64,000 nt of DNA from DASSKK01 sp035690495 (GTDB lineage Bacteria > Actinomycetota > Actinomycetes > Propionibacteriales > Nocardioidaceae): positions 1-64,000 of the forward strand of contig DASSKK010000003.1 of NCBI GenBank assembly GCA_035690495.1. Reading direction: 5' to 3'. Of the stretch, positions 1 to 7,998 are shown in pieces; within the stretch, counting starts at the first letter, position 1, and every line of letters starts with the position of its first letter. The position numbers were made by a program, and so were the translations under genes. The notes under the pieces are model-generated. The model worked only from the letters and a program-made list of their open reading frames with translations. It did not search any database and had not been told where the DNA came from.

Positions 1-136
1 AGATCCGCCTCATCACCCGGATCGCGTTCGGCTTCCGCTCACCCGAGGCCCTCATCGCCCTGGCCATGCTCAACCTCGGCGGCCACCGACCCGTACTCCC
101 CGGCCGGTCATGACCCACGGATCAGTCAGGAGAGCC
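1..136 (+). mobile_element. 3' end of an ISL3-family insertion sequence (partial)
   Basis: Bases 3-113 encode the last 36 residues of a transposase, including the stretch RIAFGFRSPEALIALAMLNL and ending LPGRS before a TGA. I recognise this as the C-terminus of actinobacterial ISL3-family transposases. The rest of the gene lies beyond the left edge. GGAGAGCC at about 129-136 is a plausible terminal inverted repeat (GGCTCTCC on the other strand), which would put the element boundary near 136. Immediately beyond it a rhamnulokinase fragment begins, so the element appears to have landed in that gene. The family call is firm from the motif; the exact end is inferred. Confidence 0.7.
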
Positions 137-594
137 AGAAATGCGTCGGTTCCGTCGAGCCCGTGCGCGTCCTGGTCGGCGGCGAGCTGGTAGAGAGTAT
201 TGCTCGAGAGGTATTGCAGACCGTTGGCTCCGTACAACTCCTCCGGACCCACGCGGGCATGCACCGAGTCGACGGCGGCCGCGTTGCGCTCGTCCCGGTA
301 GTGGTACGGGGTGCCCAGCATCCGCCCGTTCCTCAGTAGCGCATAGTCGCAGCCCCAGGAGTCGACGGCGACACTCGCCAGATCCGGCTCCTGGCGAGCG
401 GCCGTCGCGACCCCTGTCAGAGCGTTCCGGTATAGCTCCAACATGCTCCAGTGCAGTCCGTCGGGAGTGCGCACGGGATTATTGGGGAATCGGATGACCG
501 GGGTCAGTTGCAGTTCGCCCCGTCCGACGTGGCCGAGCACGACCCGGCCGCTGGTCGCGCCCAGATCGATCGCGGCAACCGCACCGGTCATCAT
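137..594 (-). pseudogene. rhaB: Rhamnulokinase N-terminal fragment, truncated by the IS element
   Basis: The reading frame starts with AAIDLGATSGRVVLG, the FGGY-kinase phosphate-1 loop, and continues through VDSWGCDYALL and the substrate-side motif YHYRD to about residue 152. It then runs into the IS end. A complete rhamnulokinase is about 480 residues, so two thirds are missing, including the ATP-binding domain; the product cannot be an active kinase. It starts at an ATG overlapping the stop of the upstream aldolase remnant (ATGA), the same arrangement as the intact pair at 11583-15073. Identity to the intact RhaB in this window looks only moderate by eye, so this is an old paralogue or the remains of a second rhamnose cluster rather than a recent duplication. 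Confidence 0.85.
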
Positions 595-1037
595 CGCAGG
601 AAGGCCGCGGCCACGCCAGCGTCGACGGGGATGTGCACTCCGGTGGTGTGGCTGAGGTCACTCGGGCACAGCACGAAGACCGCGTTGGCGACATCGACGA
701 GCCCGTGCATGGCGGTGTCGATCGACGGCGCCGCACCGCTCTTTCGATGCAGGGTATGGTCAAACGCGGCGACCATCTTGTTCTCGTGGTCGATGCACTG
801 ATACGCGTCGGAGAGTGCGCGAAGGCGATCCAGGCGAAATTCCGTGAGAACTGACTCAGCTAGGGTGCCAAGGTCGCCACCCGAACCGTTGATCCAGAGG
901 AGCTCGGTGGGTTCCCGGGTGACCGGATCAAGGCTGGTGCCTTTGGGTGCGGTGTTTCCGCTGGCGTAGTTAGTGTTCCTCGGGTCTGATCCGAGTCGGT
1001 TGGACCGGGCGATCAGTTGTGCTGCCGTGCCAGTCAT
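591..1037 (-). pseudogene. Bifunctional rhamnulose-1-phosphate aldolase/lactaldehyde dehydrogenase with a large in-frame internal deletion
   Basis: This 148-residue frame is a chimera of the two ends of a 677-residue protein. Residues 1 to about 115 match the N-terminus of the intact enzyme at 11583 (NYAGGNT-like, GSGGDL, FRLDRLRAL, APSIDTAMHGLVD). From about residue 116 it matches the extreme C-terminus (VANAV, then SHTTGVHIPVD and AFLR). About 530 residues are absent, including the aldolase zinc histidines and the whole short-chain dehydrogenase Rossmann fold and YxxxK catalytic site. The frame is open and retains a start with an upstream GGGAG, so it could be expressed as a small non-catalytic protein. 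Downstream lies the truncated rhamnulokinase. Confidence 0.85.
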
Positions 1038-1155
1038 TCGCTCCCTCTTCTTCTCGAAGTTGCCTCTCCCCGGTGATCACAGAGCGGCGTCGGCAAACGT
1101 CCCATCCAGCTCGCTTCGGGCCATCTGTTCGACGCCACCGACGAGGCTCAGGCTG

Positions 1156-1800
1156 TCACAGACCGACGAGCGCGCGCATCCCGATCAGTTTCTCGACCTC
1201 GCTCTCGGGCAAATTTCGTTCGCCGCCGGCCATCCGAGCGAGAAAAGTAATCTTTGCCGTGTACTCGAGCCGCTCCATGTTCAGATACGCTTCCATAAGG
1301 GTCGGACCCCAGGAGAGCGCACCATGGTTCTCGAGCAGACACGAAGTATGACTGTCAACATATGGCTCGACTGAGTCGGCCAGTGCCTCCGTCGACGGAG
1401 TCCCATAAGGCGCGAGCGGGATCTCCGGCATCAAAACCACGGACTCCGGCATCATCTTGCCAAAAATTGCCTCGCCCTTGATGGCGAAGACCGTCCCGAA
1501 AATTGGATGTGCATGCACAACTGCCCCCACCTTGTCTGATACCTGGTAGAGGCGGAGGTGCATCTTCATCTCAGAAGAGGGCGACACGCCGTCAGCGATC
1601 TCAAGCACCGCACCGTTGAGGTTGACCTTGGGCAAAATCTCGTGCGAGAGGTAGCCCTTGCTCACCCCCGTCGGGGTGCAGAGGATCTCATCTGCAGACA
1701 ATCGGACCGAGATGTTACCATCGTTCGCCGCTACCATTCCGTGGTTCCAAAGATTCTTGCCGATATCACAAATCTGCTCACGCAAAATGTGTTCGTTCAT
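1156..1800 (-). CDS. Class II aldolase, L-fuculose/L-rhamnulose-1-phosphate aldolase type
   Basis: A 214-residue class II aldolase/adducin-family protein, close to the usual length of FucA (about 215). Visible features are NDGNIS near the N-terminus, SSEMKMHL (catalytic/zinc Glu), HAHP (two zinc His) and ENHGALSWG (third His). Such enzymes cleave a ketose-1-phosphate to DHAP and an aldehyde using zinc. I chose the ATG at 1800 because GGAAAGG lies 8-14 bases upstream and because residues before it match nothing known. It is a stand-alone aldolase beside remnants of a second rhamnose gene pair, so it may supply aldolase activity for another deoxy sugar such as fucose. The substrate cannot be fixed from sequence. 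Confidence 0.85.
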   Translation of the reverse strand: MNEHILREQICDIGKNLWNHGMVAANDGNISVRLSADEILCTPTGVSKGYLSHEILPKVNLNGAVLEIADGVSPSSEMKMHLRLYQVSDKVGAVVHAHPIFGTVFAIKGEAIFGKMMPESVVLMPEIPLAPYGTPSTEALADSVEPYVDSHTSCLLENHGALSWGPTLMEAYLNMERLEYTAKITFLARMAGGERNLPESEVEKLIGMRALVGL

Positions 1801-2228
1801 AGTCGTCGACCTTTCCGTGTGGATTGGCGCATTGGTCTCTCTAGTGTGAATTTGCGAGGCTCTGGAGCCGACCCCATGACCAAGCGGCTCTTGCAGCCAA
1901 GTGAATAGGTGCGGAGCTTGATGGAATGGATCTACAAGATCAAGAGACTTGTTCAGACCCAGCATCGCGAGTGGAACCCACCACCGACGTGCCTTCCCAC
2001 GCTGGAGAACTTGAACTGAAGCGCCGCGAGCCGCCCAAGTTTCCCTGCTGGGCAGGCAATTCCGTGGTCCTGCGCGCCGATTAACCCGCCGAGCCGTGAA
2101 CGATCCGGGTGACCGACCCCTGGCGTAGGTGGTGTGCCATCACGCGCCACACACGTTTGCGGGCCGGGAGCCTGTCCGAAATGGCGGTCAGGCTTCGCTT
2201 GATAAGTACGCCTCTACGTGCTGCGAGG
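1801..2228. other. Intergenic region upstream of the class II aldolase
   Basis: About 430 bases between the aldolase start and the terminator of the transporter operon. It must contain the aldolase promoter on the minus strand, but I see no convincing -35/-10 pair. Short open frames on both strands have no recognisable protein features, and I regard them as chance. Confidence 0.5.
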
Positions 2229-2270
2229 GGGGGCGGGCCCGAGAGCGCTCTTCGTTCTCAGGCCCGCCCC
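2229..2270 (-). terminator. Hairpin terminator of the sugar-transport operon
   Basis: A perfect 10-base inverted repeat (GGGGCGGGCC with GGCCCGCCCC) encloses a second stem (GAGA/TCTC). It sits 14 bases beyond the stop of the substrate-binding protein gene. There is no long T-run, as is usual in high-GC actinomycetes. It probably ends the leftward DeoR-to-binding-protein operon. Confidence 0.75.
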
Positions 2271-2283
2271 TTGGCTTGCTCTT

Positions 2284-3327
2284 CTAGAAGTTGTACTTGT
2301 CGACATTCGACTTGTCGATTACGAGGAGTGGGCCGAGATCAACCTCGCCGTTCGCGGCCACGGTATAAGTGCCAAGTTTACCCGCCGTGAACTTGTCGCC
2401 CTGCTTGCCGGTGATCTTGCCGTCGATCAGGGCCTTTGCCGCGTAGGCGGCGAGATAGCCGAGATCGTTGACGTTCCAAACACCGAACTTCTCGACAACG
2501 CCACTGTGAACGTAGTCACGCAGCTCACTCGGTAGTCCAAGGCCCGTCAGCCAGATCTTGCCCTGGTACTGCGGGTGGTCGGACAGGAAATGGGCGGCCT
2601 CCTTAGAGGCGACCGAATCGGGAGCGATGATCGCCTGCATATCAGGATTCGCTTGAATTAATCCCCGCGCGGCGTTGTACGAGTCCTGATCGTCATCGTT
2701 GCCGTAAACCTCATCTACGATCTTGATGTTCGGGTACTTTTTCAGGTCCTTCTTGATCGCGTCGATCCAGGCATTCAAGTTAGTCGCGTTCGGTCCACCA
2801 GACTCGATGCCGATCTTGCCGCCGGCCGAGCCGAGATGGTCCACGAGGAGTTTGACGAGGCCGTCGGCGACCGCTTGCACCGTCACCTGGTTGACAAAGA
2901 TGTCACGGCAGTTGGTGTCGGAGTCGAAGGTCACCACCTTGATCCCGGCAGACTGCGCTTGCTGAAGGTCATTGCATACCGCCTGAGGGTCGTTAGCTGC
3001 GAGGACGATGGAGCCCACGCCGTGCTGGATCGCCGTCTGGATGTATGGGGACTGCGAGGTCGCGCTCGCCTGGGTTCCCGACGCCTCGGAGTACGTACCG
3101 CCGAACTCTTGAATGGCGGCCTTGCCGCCAGCGTCAGAAGCCTGAAAATACTTGTTCCCGAGGCTCTTAGGAACAAAGACCATCTTATAGTTGGAGGTGC
3201 TAGCGGATTTGTCGGATACCTTGGTGCCGGGCGACGACGAGCACCCCGCCAAGATGAGCGCGGATGCCGCGACCGCGGCGAGCACCACGCCACCCCTGTG
3301 GGTGACTCTTTGTTGAAGAAGCGCCAT
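2284..3327 (-). CDS. Sugar ABC transporter substrate-binding lipoprotein (rhamnose RhaS type)
   Basis: A 347-residue periplasmic-binding-protein family (Peripla_BP_4) sugar receptor. The N-terminus is a lipoprotein signal: positive residues, a hydrophobic core and the lipobox LAGC, so the mature protein is lipid-anchored outside the membrane. Downstream segments KMVFVPKSLGNKYF and the aspartate-rich VVTFDSDTNC are typical of RhaS/AutoInducer-2-type receptors. I start at the ATG at 3327, which has GAAGGGAAG just upstream; a longer frame to 3369 would put extra residues before the signal. It is the last gene of the operon, after two permeases and an ATPase. Rhamnose is the likely ligand because catabolic genes for it lie in the divergent operon. 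Confidence 0.88.
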   Translation of the reverse strand: MALLQQRVTHRGGVVLAAVAASALILAGCSSSPGTKVSDKSASTSNYKMVFVPKSLGNKYFQASDAGGKAAIQEFGGTYSEASGTQASATSQSPYIQTAIQHGVGSIVLAANDPQAVCNDLQQAQSAGIKVVTFDSDTNCRDIFVNQVTVQAVADGLVKLLVDHLGSAGGKIGIESGGPNATNLNAWIDAIKKDLKKYPNIKIVDEVYGNDDDQDSYNAARGLIQANPDMQAIIAPDSVASKEAAHFLSDHPQYQGKIWLTGLGLPSELRDYVHSGVVEKFGVWNVNDLGYLAAYAAKALIDGKITGKQGDKFTAGKLGTYTVAANGEVDLGPLLVIDKSNVDKYNF

Positions 3328-3393
3328 TGTTCTTCCCTTCGATGATGAATGTTGGAACGACCAGTCCAATCTTGCTTTTCACATCGCGACGTG

Positions 3394-4455
3394 TCATTCG
3401 CCTCCCGCTGGGGTTGGGGAACCCTTTCGGCGGCGCCGTATTGAGACTCGTCCCGAAATGCTTGACACAACAACAGATATGATTAGTGCTGAGCCGGTGA
3501 TGACGTAAATAGCATCATCACCGACTCCCAGTATTTGTAGTGATTTGCTAAAGGACGCAATGAAGAGCCCGCCAGCGATCGCACCGAGTAGCGTGCCGCG
3601 TCCGCCCCAGATGGAGACGCCGCCGAGGACAATCGCGGTAACCACCTGCAGTTCGAAGCCGCTCCCATTTGACCCAATCGCGTTTGAGTACTGGAGAGTG
3701 AAGAAGACCCCCACGGCGCCAGCAACGAGACCGCTGAGAACGAAGAGGATGAGCCGTGTCCGCACCACATTGACGCCGGAGAACGTGGCCATTTCGGAAG
3801 AGCGACCGATCGCGAAAATCCCTCTGCCAAAGGGCGTGAAGTGCAATAGCACAGCGAACGCGATTACCGGCGCGAGCCAGAACAAGACCTGCCACGGAAT
3901 AGGTGTGCCTGGAATGCTGCCGGAGAAGAACTTCGTCAGCGGAGGAGGGAAATTCGTGATGGCGGTTGTCCCAAGTAGCCCGACTGCTATACCACGGAAC
4001 AACGCGAGCGTGCCGATTGTGACAGCTAAGCTGGGAAGCCCGATGATCGTAACGAGAACGCCGTTTACGATGCCGACTCCGCCTCCAACGATGACGCCGA
4101 GAAGCGCCGCGAGCCAGATCGGGATGCCTGCCTGATAGCCCAGGCCAAACACGGCGCTTGAGAGTCCCAGGACACTGCTGACCGACAGGTCGATGTCCCC
4201 GGTCGCGATAATGAGCGTTACGGGAAGCAGCAGGAACAGAATCGGTATTGCGTTGAGTAGCAATGTAGAAAACGTGTAATCGGCGCTCGGCCGCAAGTAA
4301 TTTGGCACAAGCAGCATCGACAGCACCACGATAAGGACGATGCTTGAGCTGAGCACGGCCTCCGGACGCAGCCAGACCCGTCGAAAGAGAGACTTGTCAT
4401 GGACGAGGTACGTGGGCGGCGCTTTTGCGTTCTTCTCAGTCGAGATGGCGGTCAT
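3394..4455 (-). CDS. Sugar ABC transporter permease (BPD_transp_2 family)
   Basis: A 353-residue inner-membrane permease of the ribose/rhamnose ABC family. Multiple hydrophobic helices are visible, starting around residue 31 (SSSIVLIVVLSMLLV), with the conserved GDIDLSVSSVLGL loop that contacts the ATPase at about 105-117. A basic tail ends SIRRRRKGSP. Its ATG overlaps the stop of the second permease by four bases (ATGA), so the two are translationally coupled and very probably form a heterodimeric channel, as in RhaPQ. Rhamnose specificity is inferred from neighbours. Confidence 0.88.
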   Translation of the reverse strand: MTAISTEKNAKAPPTYLVHDKSLFRRVWLRPEAVLSSSIVLIVVLSMLLVPNYLRPSADYTFSTLLLNAIPILFLLLPVTLIIATGDIDLSVSSVLGLSSAVFGLGYQAGIPIWLAALLGVIVGGGVGIVNGVLVTIIGLPSLAVTIGTLALFRGIAVGLLGTTAITNFPPPLTKFFSGSIPGTPIPWQVLFWLAPVIAFAVLLHFTPFGRGIFAIGRSSEMATFSGVNVVRTRLILFVLSGLVAGAVGVFFTLQYSNAIGSNGSGFELQVVTAIVLGGVSIWGGRGTLLGAIAGGLFIASFSKSLQILGVGDDAIYVITGSALIISVVVSSISGRVSIRRRRKGSPTPAGGE

Positions 4456-5492
4456 GCGTGAACCGCCTTCCTGGCTTGGCGCTGTCGGGCTACAAAGAGT
4501 GCGCGATCGAGCGTGATCGCCGCGACGATCAGCAAGCCGACAACGGCCTGCTGCCAGAGGCTCGGCACATTGAGCACGGGAAGCGCTGTGTTGAGGGTCG
4601 CGAGGAAGAAGCCGCCAAGGGCTACGCCCCAGATGCGCCCGGAGCCGCCGGTGATCGCGACGCCCCCCACCACCGCGGCGGCGATCGCTTGAAATTCGAA
4701 GCCGAACCCGACCTTGGAGTCGCCGGTCGCGAAGATCGACAAGTAGATGATCCCACCGAGACCGGCGAGTAGCCCGCTGAGGACGAACGGGATGAGCGTG
4801 AGCTGGCGCGTTCTCAGGCCGTAAAGAATCGCAGCGTCGGGGTTCGATCCGAGCGCGTAGAACTCACGGCCAGTGCGCCGGCTCGAGAGGAACCATCCGC
4901 TAGCGAGCATGACGATCACCGCGACGACAAGAAGCCAGGGGATCGTGAGGATCTGTGACAGGCCGAAGTGCTTGAAGGAGTTGGGCACCCACTCCGGACG
5001 GATGAAGCGGCCGCCGATCCACAGCACGGCAACGCCTCGGAATGCGTATTGGGTGCCCAGGGTAATGACGAGGGAAGGCACGTTGAGAAAGGCGACCAGG
5101 AGGCCGTTAATCAGGCCGAGCGCGGCTCCGAATGCCAGTCCGATCACGACGATGACGACATTCGGCAGGGAGGTCAAGTGCATGAGGTCGCCGCAGAGGT
5201 ACGTCGTCAGCCCGAGAATGCTCCCGACCGAGAGGTCGATGTTGCGCGTCAGGATGACCATGGCCTCGCCTATCGCGACGACGATGAGCATGGCGGGCCC
5301 CCGCAACAGATCCCGCCAGCCGCCCTGACTGAACAGGTAGCTCGGCTGCGCTCCCGCCGTCCCCGCAATGAGAGCGATGATGATGATGACGAGGCTGAGC
5401 TCACGGGCTCGGATCAGCCGCTCGACCACCGAGCGCGAAGGCACGGCAGTGGTGGCAGCCGTTCTCGAGCTCTGGGCCTCTTGGAGTGTCAC
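4452..5492 (-). CDS. Sugar ABC transporter permease (BPD_transp_2 family), partner of the adjacent permease
   Basis: A 346-residue permease with the family signature TRNIDLSVGSILGL and, later, VGGVAITGGSGRIWG. Hydrophobic segments cover most of the length. I place the start at a GTG (5492) that overlaps the ATPase stop as GTGA; the open frame continues upstream, but there it is antisense to, or out of frame with, the ATPase gene and is low in hydrophobicity. It pairs with the next permease to form the membrane channel of the importer. Rhamnose or a related deoxyhexose is the probable cargo. Confidence 0.88.
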   Translation of the reverse strand: MTLQEAQSSRTAATTAVPSRSVVERLIRARELSLVIIIIALIAGTAGAQPSYLFSQGGWRDLLRGPAMLIVVAIGEAMVILTRNIDLSVGSILGLTTYLCGDLMHLTSLPNVVIVVIGLAFGAALGLINGLLVAFLNVPSLVITLGTQYAFRGVAVLWIGGRFIRPEWVPNSFKHFGLSQILTIPWLLVVAVIVMLASGWFLSSRRTGREFYALGSNPDAAILYGLRTRQLTLIPFVLSGLLAGLGGIIYLSIFATGDSKVGFGFEFQAIAAAVVGGVAITGGSGRIWGVALGGFFLATLNTALPVLNVPSLWQQAVVGLLIVAAITLDRALFVARQRQARKAVHA

Positions 5493-6991
5493 GTCGGTAC
5501 GACCTCCGGCGCGTGGGTTGCGGCGTACATGACGGCTTCGGGCGTGGCGTCCTCGCGCGCGAATTCCTCGGTGATGCGTCCCTCGTGCACGACGAGGACG
5601 CGGTCGGCCATGCCGAGCACCTCGGGCAGCTCGGACGAGATCATGAGCACCGCGACACCGGTTCCGGCGAGCTCCGAAATGAGCCGGTGTACCTCTGCCT
5701 TCGTCCCGACATCGATGCCGCGCGTGGGCTCGTCGACGATGAGCAGCTTCGGCTCGGTGGCAAGCCACTTGGCCAGCACGACCTTCTGCTGGTTGCCCCC
5801 CGAGAGCATTCCGGCCTCGGTGTCAAGCGCGCGTGTCTTGACCTGCAGCCGGTGTGCCCAGGTGGCGGCGTTCGATACCTCCATGCCGGACGTAAGAATC
5901 CCCAGCTTCGCCAGCGAACTCCTGATCGTCAAGGCGATATTCGTCTGGACGCTGGCGGTCAACGCGAAGCCCTGCTTACGGCGATCCTCGGGAACGAAAC
6001 CTATGCCGAGCTTCATCGCCCCGGATGGCTCATGCTTGGGTACCTCGTTATGACTGAGCTTCACCGAGCCGCTGTCGTAGCGGTCTACGCCGAAGATCGC
6101 GCGAGCGATCTCGCTTCGGCCGGCGCCGACGAGGCCAGCGAGGCAGACGATCTCGCCCGAGCGGACCTGGAACGACACGTCGGAGAACACGCCTGCTGAG
6201 GTGAGGGCCTGCACGTCCAGCACGACGTCACCGATCTTCGCCTCCTGCTTCGGGAAGAGGTTGTCGACGCTTCGACCGACCATCTGGCGGATGACCTCGT
6301 CCTCGGTCACCGCGCTGGTGGGGTTGGTGGCGATGTAGGCGCCGTCACGCATCACAGTGATGGTGTCGCACAGCGAAAACACTTCGTCGAAGCGGTGCGA
6401 GATGAAGATGAGGCCCTTGTCCTCATCTCGTAGCTGACGGGCGATGCCCATGAGCCTGTCGACCTCGGCACCCGAGAGCGAAGCAGTGGGCTCGTCCATA
6501 ATGACGACCTTGGCGTTGAGCGAGATCGACTTCGCGATCTCGACGATCTGCTGGTCGGCTATCGAGAGACCTCGCGCTTCGCGATCTGGGTCGATGGACA
6601 CGCCGAGACGGCCGATGAGCTCGCGGGTGGCGCGGCGCATTTCGGCGCGGTCGATCGTGCCGTAATTCGTATAGGGCTGGCGGCCTACGAAGATGTTCTC
6701 GGCGACCGACAGGTCAGGGAACAGCGTCGGCTCCTGGTAGATGACCGCAATGCCGGCGTCCTTGGCCGCAGCCGTGGAATGGAAGTTCACTGGGTTGCCC
6801 TCGAGCAGGAATTGGCCGTCGTCGCGCCCGTGGAGTCCGCCGATGATCTTGACGAGCGTCGACTTTCCAGCGCCGTTCTCGCCCACGAGGGCGTGGATGG
6901 ATCCGGCATCGAGGACGAAGTCGGCGGTCACCAGGGCGGCCACGGCGCCGAAAGACTTCTTGACGCCGCGGATCTCAAGCAGGTGACTCAT
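5489..6991 (-). CDS. Sugar ABC transporter ATP-binding protein with two nucleotide-binding domains (RbsA/RhaT type)
   Basis: A 500-residue cytoplasmic ATPase with two ABC cassettes. Domain 1 has Walker A GENGAGKST near residue 40 and Walker B VVIMDEPTASLSG. Domain 2 begins near residue 255, has a degenerate Walker A (LVGAGRSE), signature LSGGNQQKV and Walker B LLIVDEPTRGID. This tandem layout is standard for ribose/rhamnose/xylose importers. The ATG at 6991 overlaps the stop of the preceding gene (ATGA). The product energises import through the two permeases encoded next. Confidence 0.92.
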   Translation of the reverse strand: MSHLLEIRGVKKSFGAVAALVTADFVLDAGSIHALVGENGAGKSTLVKIIGGLHGRDDGQFLLEGNPVNFHSTAAAKDAGIAVIYQEPTLFPDLSVAENIFVGRQPYTNYGTIDRAEMRRATRELIGRLGVSIDPDREARGLSIADQQIVEIAKSISLNAKVVIMDEPTASLSGAEVDRLMGIARQLRDEDKGLIFISHRFDEVFSLCDTITVMRDGAYIATNPTSAVTEDEVIRQMVGRSVDNLFPKQEAKIGDVVLDVQALTSAGVFSDVSFQVRSGEIVCLAGLVGAGRSEIARAIFGVDRYDSGSVKLSHNEVPKHEPSGAMKLGIGFVPEDRRKQGFALTASVQTNIALTIRSSLAKLGILTSGMEVSNAATWAHRLQVKTRALDTEAGMLSGGNQQKVVLAKWLATEPKLLIVDEPTRGIDVGTKAEVHRLISELAGTGVAVLMISSELPEVLGMADRVLVVHEGRITEEFAREDATPEAVMYAATHAPEVVPT

Positions 6992-7998
6992 ATGCGTTCC
7001 ACCTCGACGCTCAACCGGTAGGAGACAGACTCGCCCGAGGCCAGCCGCGGAAGTTGTCCCGCCTTGCGAGCTGCGCGGCGACCCAGGATCACGGGTGTGT
7101 TCGCCGGCTCGACCCCGACCACATAGTGCTGGGTTGCGGTCATCTTCCACTCGAACAGCGCAGGTAGGCTCTCCGAGAATCGCAGTGTGAATCGCAGCCC
7201 GCGGGTCCGGTTCGTTAGTCGAGCGATGCCTCGAGTGTTCCGGTAGAGGAAAACCTGTTCCCTGAAATCTGGTTGCGGGGCACCGAAGTCGAGTTCATGA
7301 CCCAGACCCGCCTGTGCATCTGCATCACGAGGGCTCGCGGACGCGCCGGGGACCTCGAACTCGGCGCCTTCGTCGAGGAGCGGCCAGCCGAGGTTGAAGT
7401 GGTACAGCACCATGTGCGCGCTCGAGTTCGCACCCTCGTTCGTCACCGTGTCGTCGATGAGAACCGAGTTGGCGCCGCATTCAGCCGAGATCTGTCGGCG
7501 GAGCACTAGGTTCTCAGCAAACACGGCAGATTGCCGTACCGTTCCCTCGATCCTTGTGCCCTCGCGCCCCGATTCCGCGCGCGTGAGCCGCGTTGGGATC
7601 TGGCCCACCCGCCCGTGCATGCCGACTACACCGTCCTCGTCACTCACGGGCGGCCCGAAGCTGTCGAGGCCGCAGGTGGCGAGTAGCCCACCGCCGAAGG
7701 TGCGCAAGAAGCCTCGGCCCTCTGGCTCATAGAAGGACGGGGCGGCGCTTCCGATGGACGAGACCCATGCGAGCGGCAGGCCTTCGAACCACGCCTGGCC
7801 GATGTCAAGTCCACGATCGGGCAGGACGTCAAACTCGAGTCCTCCCCCGGTGATGACTCGCAGCCGGCGCATGCCACGTGCCAGGCCGTCGGTGTCAACG
7901 AGGCTGTCGATACGTGCGACCTGATCAAGCGCCCCGACGCGCGGAAGCACCTCGTCGACTGGAAGCCCGAAGATGTTAGCCAAGGCCGAGCTCCACAT
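6988..7998 (-). CDS. DUF4432 / aldose 1-epimerase-like protein
   Basis: A 336-residue protein of the galactose-mutarotase-like beta-sandwich superfamily, recognised from GGGLEFDVLPDRGLDIGQAWFEGLPLAW, FGGGLLATCGLDSFGPP and a C-terminal VVGVEPANTP. DUF4432 members are predicted sugar epimerases or mutarotases. Its position between a cupin isomerase-like gene (23-base overlap) and the ABC ATPase (4-base overlap) suggests it interconverts anomers of the imported sugar or acts on a side-product. No signal peptide is seen, so it is cytoplasmic. The reaction is not established. Confidence 0.75.
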   Translation of the reverse strand: MWSSALANIFGLPVDEVLPRVGALDQVARIDSLVDTDGLARGMRRLRVITGGGLEFDVLPDRGLDIGQAWFEGLPLAWVSSIGSAAPSFYEPEGRGFLRTFGGGLLATCGLDSFGPPVSDEDGVVGMHGRVGQIPTRLTRAESGREGTRIEGTVRQSAVFAENLVLRRQISAECGANSVLIDDTVTNEGANSSAHMVLYHFNLGWPLLDEGAEFEVPGASASPRDADAQAGLGHELDFGAPQPDFREQVFLYRNTRGIARLTNRTRGLRFTLRFSESLPALFEWKMTATQHYVVGVEPANTPVILGRRAARKAGQLPRLASGESVSYRLSVEVERI

